IMG/VR virus record: IMGVR_UViG_3300033182_000886
Span: 1-38,644 of that record
Reading direction: 5' to 3' (one strand)
DNA length: 38,644 nt
Source: a virus
Numbering within the stretch: position 1 is the first letter of the stretch; each line of letters begins with the position of its first letter. Of this stretch, positions 23,656-29,545 are shown piece by piece. A model generated the notes under the pieces. The model did not search any database. It saw only the letters and a program-made list of their open reading frames with translations, and had not been told where the DNA came from. Made by a program: the position numbers and the translations under genes.

Positions 23656-24720
23656 TCATTGAAACGCAGCCTCGATGATGTCTTGGGTATCCTTCTGCGG
23701 CAACGATGCTGCGTAGTGCTTGAACATGGTCTGTAGGTCATGCCCGGTCTGATCCGCCACCATCTGCGGCGGTACGCCGTTCTGCAACGCAATTGAGATG
23801 TAACACGAGCGCCACGGATAGGGCAGTGGCCTGCCCGCGCGGTTTAGCCTGCGCTCCACACCAGACGCCTCATGAGCCTTCTGGAACGCGACCATGAGCT
23901 TGTTTTGTTGGGTGAAGGGCTTGCCCTGTACGCCTGTGAATTGCCAGTCCTGAAACGGCTTGTAGACCGCTTTCCAGACCCATGCCGGTACCATGACCTT
24001 GCGCACTTGGTGCGTTTTGGTGCGCGGCTCTAGCCTGTTCGCTGTGCGGATTTGTTCAACAACAATGTACGGCTTCTGGAAATGAACGCGCTGCAACGCC
24101 AGCAGTTCTTCTGTGCGCATCCCGGTGTAGAACCCGAGCAGAAAGAAGCGGTAAGCTGTGCCCTCTAGCGCCTCTAGAAGCGCGTCACGCTCTTGTTCGG
24201 TGTAGGGTGCCTTGGGTATGCGCTGCTGCCGTGGCGTGCGCCAGTTGTCCGTAGGCAGCTTCTCAATCACACCATCCTCTTGAGCAATGATGAATGCTTG
24301 GCGCAGCACCGATACCGCCGAGCGCACACTTTTAGGTGTGTAATCGAATTCAGCCATGCGCTTTTGCAGTTCGCTTTTCAAAATCGAATTGATGGGCCGC
24401 TCATCGAACACCGACCATATGCGTTCATAGGTGTTTTCGTAGTTGATAAGTGTCGGCTCGGTCACCGGCGCCGTGTCGAGTACCAGCTGCATGTAATGCC
24501 CTAGCGTTCCAACGGCAGCACGTTGGTGGTCGCCTCTGATCCGGGCCTTGAGGGCGGTCCAGGGCGTGTGTGCAAGCGCCCGCTGCCAGTCTTTTGCTTC
24601 TCGCAACGTCGCTTCGATATTCGCTTTTGTCGGCTTCCGGTTGATGGTGGTGACGTACTCTCTGCCGTGCGCATAGAGCCGGACCTTGATGCGGTTGCCT
24701 TTTGGTTGAGCTGAAGCCAT
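23656..24720 (-). CDS. int: Tyrosine integrase
   Basis: A 354-residue tyrosine recombinase. An N-terminal arm-binding-like part (I-K-V-R-L-Y-A-H-G-R-E-Y), a core-binding domain (about 70-160) and a catalytic domain follow. Catalytic residues: Arg202 in G-M-R-T-E-E-L, Lys235 in T-K-T-H, Arg304 in Y-P-W-R-S, His327 in T-G-H-D and Tyr336 in F-K-H-Y. The usual His of box II (H-x-L-R) is replaced by Tyr, a tolerated change. It inserts the phage genome at attP/attB; attP lies directly at its 3' end. Confidence 0.93.
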   Translation of the reverse strand: MASAQPKGNRIKVRLYAHGREYVTTINRKPTKANIEATLREAKDWQRALAHTPWTALKARIRGDHQRAAVGTLGHYMQLVLDTAPVTEPTLINYENTYERIWSVFDERPINSILKSELQKRMAEFDYTPKSVRSAVSVLRQAFIIAQEDGVIEKLPTDNWRTPRQQRIPKAPYTEQERDALLEALEGTAYRFFLLGFYTGMRTEELLALQRVHFQKPYIVVEQIRTANRLEPRTKTHQVRKVMVPAWVWKAVYKPFQDWQFTGVQGKPFTQQNKLMVAFQKAHEASGVERRLNRAGRPLPYPWRSCYISIALQNGVPPQMVADQTGHDLQTMFKHYAASLPQKDTQDIIEAAFQ

Positions 24721-24893
24721 GAATTGATTTCCTCGACGTTGTAGCGAATCTCGCCTGCATGGTCACGAATGAAGTGCTGCCCTTCGACCCATATTCCACG
24801 CCTGCGGTCTAGTTGTCGATACGTCCAGCCCCAGTATTCAGCCGCTTGCGTGCGGTTTAGGGTTGGTGGCAGGTGTTCAAATTGGGTGTGCAC
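24501..24893 (-). CDS. xis: Excisionase-like winged-HTH protein
   Basis: GTG at 24893 shares its G with the stop of the upstream membrane protein. Residues 9-60 (L-N-R-T-Q-A-A-E-Y-W-G-W-T-Y-R-Q-L-D-R, later I-R-Y-N-V-E-E-I-N-S-W-L) are a MerR/Xis-type winged helix. The domain ends near 24720, but the frame runs on for about 70 residues over the integrase start (220-base overlap), giving a basic low-complexity tail. It probably controls excision direction and acts at the attP arms. Confidence 0.7.
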   Translation of the reverse strand: MHTQFEHLPPTLNRTQAAEYWGWTYRQLDRRRGIWVEGQHFIRDHAGEIRYNVEEINSWLQLNQKATASRSGSMRTAESTSPPSTGSRQKRISKRRCEKQKTGSGRLHTRPGPPSRPGSEATTNVLPLER

Positions 24894-25036
24894 TACAAAA
24901 AATCCGGTATCCCGTACCCAATCAACAGCCCGGCAATAAAGGTCAGCGCAACAGCCCATCCGGTGTATCTCGGCACCAGAATGTTGTCGCCCCAACGCCT
25001 ACCGCCCGTGCGGTGTGGGAGTGGTCCTATGCTCAT
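24893..25036 (-). CDS. Small single-TM protein, 47 aa
   Basis: ATG at 25036, preceded by AAAAGGAAAA, gives 47 residues: a basic head (P-H-R-T-G-G-R-R-W-G), then a TM segment, W-A-V-A-L-T-F-I-A-G-L-L-I-G-Y-G-I. Its TAG overlaps the excisionase GTG, so the two are translationally coupled. Family not recognised; possible role in exclusion. Confidence 0.6.
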   Translation of the reverse strand: MSIGPLPHRTGGRRWGDNILVPRYTGWAVALTFIAGLLIGYGIPDFL

Positions 25037-25112
25037 ATCAATTTTCCTTTTGGTTAGTTAGCAAACGGGCTTGCCTGGAAGGGAGAAAAAGGGAAGGGCG
25101 GCCAGCCCGCTG

Positions 25113-25406
25113 CTAAACTTTTAAATATCCGTTTTCCATCCAGTAACGCAGCGTTCGCATGTGTCCTTCCATCGCATAAATAAATGCGTCTGTCGGGTTT
25201 GTGTGCATCGTCCTGCGGTCTATTTCATCGTGGCAAGCCGAGCAGCCAAAAACACCGTGAATGTCGGCACTCTTGCCGCCCATCTTCCCGGTACCGCTAC
25301 CATCTGGTAGGTGACACAAGACGGTTGTTTCTGGGTTGCCATTACATATGCCGGGCAAACGGATGAAACAATCTTGGCCGCGAGCGGAATTGCGTAACTT
25401 GCTCAT
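25113..25406 (-). CDS. DUF1364 nuclease-domain protein
   Basis: A 97-residue protein with the DUF1364/YbcO pattern: L-R-N-S-A-R-G-Q-D-C, then R-L-P-G-I-C-N-G-N-P-E-T-T-V-L-C-H and G-C-S-A-C-H-D-E-I-D-R-R. The Cys and His residues fit an HNH-like zinc nuclease. Such genes lie in nin-type regions of lambdoid phages and are linked with recombination. Its ATG overlaps the previous TGA. Confidence 0.85.
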   Translation of the reverse strand: MSKLRNSARGQDCFIRLPGICNGNPETTVLCHLPDGSGTGKMGGKSADIHGVFGCSACHDEIDRRTMHTNPTDAFIYAMEGHMRTLRYWMENGYLKV

Positions 25407-25807
25407 GCCGCTAAACCCTCAAACACCTGGACAAACTCAACACCGAAACGCTTAACCGCAATTCTCTTGATGCGCTCATACACTTCATGGAATTGCAGTT
25501 CATCCATCTGCGCAAATTCCCATGACTTCGGTATGTAGACGGTTTCGCCCTTCGCCGTAATGTGCTCGTCGTAGTGCCCGGTCATAATTTTGAGTTCGCG
25601 GCGGAAGTCCTCAAAATTCTCAAAGCGCTCCTGATTTTCAAACATGCCGTGAATCAGTCCGAACGCGAGGCGGTGGAAACGAGGGTTGCGCGCCTGCTTA
25701 ATCTCCAGGCGGTATTCCTGGCCGCTTTTGAGCTTTTGCCAGGACTCCACCGAATCCTTACTGGATGGGATTAAGTGGGTACCGTCATATCTGCAAAGCA
25801 GTTTCAC
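25403..25807 (-). CDS. DUF1367 family protein
   Basis: A 134-residue protein from GTG joined with the previous TAG. It has the DUF1367 hallmarks: R-N-P-R-F-H-R-L-A-F-G-L-I-H, F-E-N-Q-E-R-F-E-N-F-E-D-F-R and K-S-W-E-F-A-Q-M-D-E-L-Q-F. Lambdoid phages carry this family beside DUF1364 and annealing proteins; a recombination accessory role is supposed but unproven. Confidence 0.8.
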   Translation of the reverse strand: MKLLCRYDGTHLIPSSKDSVESWQKLKSGQEYRLEIKQARNPRFHRLAFGLIHGMFENQERFENFEDFRRELKIMTGHYDEHITAKGETVYIPKSWEFAQMDELQFHEVYERIKRIAVKRFGVEFVQVFEGLAA

Positions 25808-26199
25808 TAGTAATCCCTGCCAGCGGCTCTAGCCTTGTAAACACGCGCCGTGCTATTGGCGATTCCGTGTTTAACTTCGACTTGTTTAACTGTTAAGCCA
25901 TTGCGGAAATCAGCGATGATTTGCTCTCGGTCTGAGGGTTCGAGCCGCTTGGCTTTGTTCTTTTGCGTCCGCAACAAACCATGCTTCGCCGCAATGTCAG
26001 TGGTGCGCTGATGCGAAACTTTGTATTTTTCTTTGATGGCACGGTAGCTGTCGCCACGTTCCAGGCTGCGTTTGATGCAGTCATCTACGGTGGCTCCAAA
26101 GAGGTCTGGGAAAGCTTTTCTCGTTCGCCCCACAGCCTCATGCAGCAGGCAAGGTTCTAACTCCAAAAGGTTTTCATGTAGGTGTTGAGGGACTATCAC
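25807..26199 (-). CDS. Protein with two helix-turn-helix units
   Basis: GTG at 26199 overlaps the annealing protein's TGA and gives 130 residues. Two homologous HTH-like segments are visible: S-Y-R-A-I-K-E-K-Y-K-V-S-H-Q-R-T and T-V-K-Q-V-E-V-K-H-G-I-A-N-S-T, with a basic linker, K-N-K-A-K-R. Likely DNA-binding, possibly a regulator or recombination accessory. Family not assigned. Confidence 0.65.
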   Translation of the reverse strand: MIVPQHLHENLLELEPCLLHEAVGRTRKAFPDLFGATVDDCIKRSLERGDSYRAIKEKYKVSHQRTTDIAAKHGLLRTQKNKAKRLEPSDREQIIADFRNGLTVKQVEVKHGIANSTARVYKARAAGRDY

Positions 26200-26879
26200 T
26201 GTGCGGCCCTCTCTGCCTGCAACGCCTTGATATGGCTGCGCTGCTTGCTGTCCAGCTTCGACCAAACAGCCATCTTCATTTCGTTGTCTTTGATGCGCTC
26301 AACAGCCTCCACCAGACCATCGTTGTCTTCGTTGAATATCGCAGCCTTGATGGTCGCTATGTGGCCGTTGGCTTCGGTCCAATCAACATCCACACCATCC
26401 AGTGCAGCCGCCACAACGCTGGTGCCTTTGACTTTGGCATCCTGCTTTTCGTCGGGTATGTCTTCGCCCGTGTACAGTTCAGTACCAAGGCCACACATGG
26501 CTAGACACTTCACCAGCACACGCATCCGCGTGTTATTGATTTGTAGGCTCGTAGGCGCTGCTACAGGCTGGTTCTTGAAGTCGAGGTAGGGCAACCACCA
26601 GCGACGCTCTAGAACGTTCTCACCCTCCCTGATGCGCACTGTGACCCATTGCTCTCCGCCAGTGCCCTCAAACATGCGCGGGTCTTCAAACTCAAAATCG
26701 GATTCAGGGAACGTCTGCAATACCATCTCCCAGGCAGCGGCCCAAGGCAGATAATCAAACTGTTTCCCGTTGCCGACTTTCTTTTGTGTGATGTGCGGCT
26801 CGATGTTTAGAGCGTGGAAAGTTGCAAACACTTTCTCAGCGAATGATTGCGGCCCGTTCGTTTTCTTTTCAGATTCCAT
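26196..26879 (-). CDS. DUF1071 single-strand annealing protein
   Basis: ATG at 26879, after GGGAGGA, gives 227 residues. The domain reads Y-L-P-W-A-A-A-W-E-M-V, then W-V-T-V-R-I, W-L-P-Y-L-D-F-K-N and L-Q-I-N-N-T-R-M-R-V-L-V-K-C-L-A-M-C-G-L-G. This is DUF1071, a phage Rad52/Sak3-like annealing family. It would anneal single strands during recombination-dependent replication. The C-terminal third is a charged helical tail, probably for SSB or partner contact. Confidence 0.85.
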   Translation of the reverse strand: MESEKKTNGPQSFAEKVFATFHALNIEPHITQKKVGNGKQFDYLPWAAAWEMVLQTFPESDFEFEDPRMFEGTGGEQWVTVRIREGENVLERRWWLPYLDFKNQPVAAPTSLQINNTRMRVLVKCLAMCGLGTELYTGEDIPDEKQDAKVKGTSVVAAALDGVDVDWTEANGHIATIKAAIFNEDNDGLVEAVERIKDNEMKMAVWSKLDSKQRSHIKALQAERAAQ

Positions 26880-27087
26880 ACAGGTCCTCCCAATATCCGT
26901 AAATTTCCCACATGGCACCCCATGCGGCCTGATACTTGTCTTTCCCGTTACCCATTGCGCCATGCTCCGGGTCATTCTTCACGCTGGCAATCCAATCGAA
27001 CTGACGGATGGGTATCGGTGGATACACGTACTCAATGGTCAGCCCGCATGCTTCGCATATCGCTACCGGGTCATGCGGATGGTTCAT
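26869..27087 (-). CDS. Small protein with C-x-x-C, unknown
   Basis: A 72-residue protein overlapping the annealing gene by 11 bases. It has C-E-A-C-G near the N-terminus, Y-P-P-I-P-I-R-Q-F-D-W and an aromatic C-terminus (W-E-I-Y-G-Y-W-E-D-L-Y). The single Cys pair may be half of a zinc site. Family not recognised. Confidence 0.6.
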   Translation of the reverse strand: MNHPHDPVAICEACGLTIEYVYPPIPIRQFDWIASVKNDPEHGAMGNGKDKYQAAWGAMWEIYGYWEDLYGI

Positions 27088-27293
27088 GGCTTTAACCCAA
27101 GCGTTGATATGCGGCCTTCAATAAATGCTTCCCTGTAGCAGCTCTTAAGGTTTTGCAGAGTCCGTTCATCTGCTTGTGTGAATTCGGTGTGTTTCCATTT
27201 GGTCAGAGACTTTTGCCAGTGGGCCTCAATCATTTGGCTAAGGCCAGTGGATTGAATTTCAGCAACGGTGTCTGATTCGGTAGCGTTTCTCAC
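27084..27293 (-). CDS. Small helical protein, unknown
   Basis: A 69-residue protein from GTG overlapping the previous gene's TGA. Mostly helical, charged, with W-Q-K-S-L-T-K-W-K-H and C-Y-R-E-A-F-I-E-G-R. No motif recognised. The overlaps on both sides support translation as part of the leftward operon. Confidence 0.55.
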   Translation of the reverse strand: MRNATESDTVAEIQSTGLSQMIEAHWQKSLTKWKHTEFTQADERTLQNLKSCYREAFIEGRISTLGLKP

Positions 27294-27571
27294 GCCGCTA
27301 CCTCCCGCTGCAATCTCACATATGCGTCATGCCAAACTGCCGCTTGGTCAGCGTTAGTGCTCAGCACGTCCAGGTATTGTTCTAGCGCTTCAACCAGCGC
27401 TTCGTTGTTCACGCCCTTGGTCAGGCTGCGCAGCGCTTCACTGGCCCAAGCCAGATCCATTTCTTCCAGATAACCGACATAGCTACAGCTACCGCACTGC
27501 AATGAGCGCTCGTAATCTTCGTGTGGGTCTGTGTCTACTTGGCCGCAATAAGTGCAGAAATACAGATTCAT
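27290..27571 (-). CDS. Zinc-ribbon protein, first gene of the leftward operon
   Basis: A 93-residue protein. Cys pairs C-T-Y-C-G (about 6-9) and C-G-S-C-S (about 26-29) make a rubredoxin-like zinc ribbon; the rest is helical (L-V-E-A-L-E-Q-Y-L-D-V-L). GAAGG precedes the ATG, and a strong promoter lies 29 bases further upstream. Possibly a nucleic-acid or protein-binding early protein. Confidence 0.7.
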   Translation of the reverse strand: MNLYFCTYCGQVDTDPHEDYERSLQCGSCSYVGYLEEMDLAWASEALRSLTKGVNNEALVEALEQYLDVLSTNADQAAVWHDAYVRLQREVAA

Positions 27572-27599
27572 TTGCTCGCCTTCCGTTTAACTTAGGGCC

Positions 27600-27639
27600 A
27601 GTATACACAAGTTTAAACTGTATGCAAGTAAAACTTGGA
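27600..27639 (-). promoter_or_regulatory. Leftward early promoter with operator (PL/OL-like)
   Basis: On the - strand: -35 TTGCAT (27622-27627), 16-base spacer, -10 TATACT (27600-27605). The -35 lies in ACTTGCATACA, the same 11-mer found over the -35 of the rightward promoter. Next to it, CAAGT and ACTTG form an inverted repeat around AAA. It drives the operon from 27571 leftward and is probably repressed by the CI-like protein. Confidence 0.7.
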
Positions 27640-27811
27640 AATGGATTCCCATACTGTTCAGAATGTCTTTTTTGAATTGGCTAAATCACTGTATGGATAT
27701 ACAATGATGGCTTGCATCGAATTGAAGGCAATTTGTGTAGATTAGGGGGTGCGCGCCGCGATACCGCGCCTGGGCGAATCGCGCAACTACGGACTGCTAG
27801 GAGATGCTTGA

Positions 27812-27973
27812 ATGCTGCTCGCGCAACTCAAGGAAAGATACAAATCTTTAAACGAGAAACAGAAACAAATTATCTTGGATTGTCTAGCTGAGCGAGGCGT
27901 CCTGCTATTTCGTTCAAAAGACGCACCTGATCGGATAGCGGAAGGCTCTGGATCGCCTCCGAAACCTCCGTAG
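27812..27973 (+). CDS. Possible 53-aa protein antisense to the repressor end
   Basis: AGGAG 8 bases before the ATG at 27812 opens a 53-codon frame, M-L-L-A-Q-L-K-E-R-Y-K-S-L-N-E-K-Q-K-Q and so on, helical in its first 30 residues. It overlaps the last 104 bases of the repressor gene on the other strand. The good ribosome site is the only strong argument. Confidence 0.3.
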   Translation: MLLAQLKERYKSLNEKQKQIILDCLAERGVLLFRSKDAPDRIAEGSGSPPKPP

Positions 27974-28202
27974 CGCTGGGGTAGTCTGTCTCTCCAACCA
28001 TCTGGCCTTGGCCTGTAGAAAGCCAAGCAAGGCGCACACCAAATAGGTCTGCAATGACTTGGTGCCGGTGAACTCTGGGGGTAGTTTCTCCCGCCTCCCA
28101 TTGTCGCACGGACTCATATTTTACACCTAACGCCGTGGCGACCCGTTCACGGGACATATCGGCGTACTCCCGCGCGGTCTTAAATCGTTGACCAAAATCC
28201 AT
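27870..28202 (-). CDS. CI-like XRE repressor
   Basis: From ATG at 28202 the protein has 110 residues: an XRE helix-turn-helix (F-G-Q-R-F-K-T-A-R-E-Y-A-D-M-S-R-E-R-V-A-T-A-L, then S-V-R-Q-W-E-A-G) and a short C-terminal helix that may dimerise. There is no LexA/S24 peptidase domain, so induction cannot use RecA-stimulated self-cleavage. ATG at 28256, with AAGAGAG upstream, is an alternative start that would lie inside the operator. It lies between the two divergent early promoters as in lambda. Confidence 0.8.
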   Translation of the reverse strand: MDFGQRFKTAREYADMSRERVATALGVKYESVRQWEAGETTPRVHRHQVIADLFGVRLAWLSTGQGQMVGETDYPSATEVSEAIQSLPLSDQVRLLNEIAGRLAQLDNPR

Positions 28203-28248
28203 GGCGGGAAGTATGTGGCCACCACTTTCGCCTGTCTTTGCAGGAATA

Positions 28249-28278
28249 ACTTGCATACAAGACTCTCTTGCTATATAA
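28249..28278 (+). promoter_or_regulatory. Rightward early promoter with operator (PR/OR-like)
   Basis: -35 TTGCAT (28251-28256), 16-base spacer, -10 ATATAA (28273-28278). CTTG-CATA-CAAG forms a short palindrome on the -35, within the 11-mer ACTTGCATACA shared with the leftward promoter. The ATG of the Cro-like gene is only 9 bases past the -10, so the transcript would be nearly leaderless. Confidence 0.7.
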
Positions 28279-28287
28279 ACACGAATC

Positions 28288-28515
28288 ATGTGTACAGAGT
28301 TAAGAGATTGGGTTTCCAAGGTTGGCTTGCTAAAGGCCACTGAAGCAATCAACCAGTTAGAGGAATCCAAGGGGCGCAAGAAGGTTACATATCAGGCTGT
28401 CCAGCAGTGGTTGGATGGGCGGGTGCCCGCTTTGCGCGTGTTGAGCGTTGAAGCTGCTTCTGGGGTTCCTCGGCACAAGTTGCATCCTGAGATTTATCCG
28501 CAAGAAGTCGCTTAA
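28288..28515 (+). CDS. Cro/YdaS-like DNA-binding protein
   Basis: A 75-residue protein: a HTH with V-T-Y-Q-A-V-Q-Q-W-L-D-G-R-V-P as recognition region, and an end, G-V-P-R-H-K-L-H-P-E-I-Y-P, that is typical of the YdaS/Cro group. It is divergent from the CI-like gene and read from the nearly leaderless promoter. Expected to favour the lytic state by binding the shared operators. Confidence 0.75.
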   Translation: MCTELRDWVSKVGLLKATEAINQLEESKGRKKVTYQAVQQWLDGRVPALRVLSVEAASGVPRHKLHPEIYPQEVA

Positions 28516-28574
28516 CCAAAAAATCCAATATTTCGTTTATGTGCTTAGGCATGGATTTATTAAGCCCAAAACCT

Positions 28575-28592
28575 TGTACGCACATGTACGCA
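28575..28592 (+). promoter_or_regulatory. TGTACGCA direct repeat, one helical turn apart
   Basis: TGTACGCA occurs at 28575 and 28585, a 10-base period, 20-38 bases before the CII-like gene. Such spacing places both copies on one DNA face, as for activator sites like CII. It could autoregulate the next gene. Confidence 0.45.
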
Positions 28593-28612
28593 GAATACTT
28601 ACAGGGGCGTAA

Positions 28613-29005
28613 ATGGACCAACCCAGCCTGTTTGAAGACAACATCTACGACGCTCTAGAGGCGCTTGTGGCGTCTTTGGGCGGGTACAAGCGGGTAGGCC
28701 ATGCCTTATGGCCGAAGAAGGGCGTAGAGGCGTCTGGTAAAGACCTACGCAATGCTTTGAACCCTGACCACCGGGCCAAGCTCGATTTGCACGACTTAAT
28801 TCACTTACTGCAGATGGGCCAATCTCAAGGCGACCACATTGCCATCGAGCGCATTTGCAAAGCCTCGGGTTACGACTCACCCAAACCCGTAAACAACGAA
28901 CAGCAAACCGACGAACTTAAAAAGCAATTCAACAAGCAGGTTGAGGCGCTAAGCGGGATTGTTAGTGAACTGAAACGGAACGGCGTCAAGTTGGAGGCTG
29001 TTTAG
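28613..29005 (+). CDS. CII-like phage regulator
   Basis: A 130-residue protein after an AGGGG ribosome site. Residues 12-70 (Y-D-A-L-E-A-L-V-A-S-L-G-G-Y-K-R-V-G, then L-W-P-K-K and L-R-N-A-L-N-P-D-H-R-A-K-L) resemble the phage regulatory CII/CP76-like HTH family. The C-terminus is a coiled coil (L-K-K-Q-F-N-K-Q-V-E-A-L). Position after Cro supports an activator role in the lysis/lysogeny choice. A strong terminator follows. Confidence 0.65.
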   Translation: MDQPSLFEDNIYDALEALVASLGGYKRVGHALWPKKGVEASGKDLRNALNPDHRAKLDLHDLIHLLQMGQSQGDHIAIERICKASGYDSPKPVNNEQQTDELKKQFNKQVEALSGIVSELKRNGVKLEAV

Positions 29006-29032
29006 CTGTGAGATTGAACAAGGAGCACATAA

Positions 29033-29069
29033 AAAAGCCGGGATAGATGAGGTTTCTATCCCGGCTTTT
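29033..29069. terminator. Strong bidirectional-looking terminator
   Basis: A 15-bp perfect stem (AAAAGCCGGGATAGA with TCTATCCCGGCTTTT) and a 7-base loop, with A-run and T-run at the two feet. It ends the cro-cII transcript, or is passed by early antitermination as at lambda tR1. Confidence 0.92.
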
Positions 29070-29077
29070 AATCGTCG

Positions 29078-29320
29078 TTATTGCTAACAAACGTCCACTT
29101 TTAAGGACAAATGTTAGCAATAAGCAGAGGCCAGTTCAACTGGTGCGGGAATAAGTCTGAACCGTTCGACGAAACAGATTAGGGAACCTTGGGAGTGCCC
29201 ACTTCTCCCCCGACCTAATGAGGATTGGTTCTGCCCCATGCCTGCGCCGGAGTAGGCATCAAGAGGTAGAAGTGGGTTGAGTATTGCCCAAAGAAAAGTA
29301 AGGAGACTGAATTGCTAACA
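29078..29320 (+). ncRNA. Structured leader with alternative pairings (riboregulator candidate)
   Basis: This fills the 306-base gap without a gene (29006-29311). A 12-bp inverted repeat, TTATTGCTAACA with TGTTAGCAATAA (29078-29089, 29112-29123), encloses a second GTCC/GGAC stem. Then come CCAGT/ACTGG (29131-29143), GTCTG/CAGAT around CGT-TCG-ACG (29155-29179), ATTAGG/CCTAAT (29178-29219) around GGGAG/CTCCC, and ATGCCT/AGGCAT (29238-29259). CCCACTTCT at 29198 pairs 9/9 with AGAAGTGGG at 29268 and competes with CTCCC. ATTGCTAACA recurs at 29311-29320 over the TTG start of the next gene, so the arm at 29112-29121 could pair there instead. The pairings are seen; a regulatory role is inference. 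Confidence 0.55.
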
Positions 29321-29485
29321 GAACGGGAATCAAAGATAGCTCAACTTGAGTCCTATTTGGGCGAGATCAAGGGGGCCGATATTGAGCCTGCAAATTCACT
29401 GGTTAATCAATACAAGCGCAAAGGAACCCTTACAGACAAGCAATGGTGGTTTGTTAGCCAGCTTGTTGCAAGGTGGTGCAGATGA
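29312..29485 (+). CDS. Small protein, first gene of the replication operon
   Basis: TTG at 29312, with TAAGGAG upstream, gives 57 residues: L-T-E-R-E-S-K-I-A-Q-L-E-S-Y-L, later L-T-D-K-Q-W-W-F-V-S-Q-L-V. The C-terminal L-T-x-K-Q-W motif is common in small phage replication-region proteins. The start codon lies in the ATTGCTAACA segment that repeats the leader hairpin arm. Confidence 0.6.
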   Translation: MLTERESKIAQLESYLGEIKGADIEPANSLVNQYKRKGTLTDKQWWFVSQLVARWCR

Positions 29486-29545
29486 ATTGCTCACAAGCCT
29501 TTGAGTCACGCTGGAACACTTAAACAGCACGAGGCATCTACACTG

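Noticed and set aside
23396-23659. An 87-codon - strand open frame between integrase and the PAPS-reductase-like gene
   Set aside because: It runs through the attP core and arm repeats; its V-G-V-R-G-F-E segment is just the tRNA tail read in reverse. No good ribosome site and no domain.
24425-24799. A 124-codon - strand frame across the excisionase/integrase joint
   Set aside because: Third frame of the same DNA; its residues are low-complexity Arg/His/Gln and neither start nor domain supports it.
28385-28621. A - strand frame opposite the Cro-like gene
   Set aside because: No ribosome site, composition of a shadow frame, and the + strand gene is well supported.
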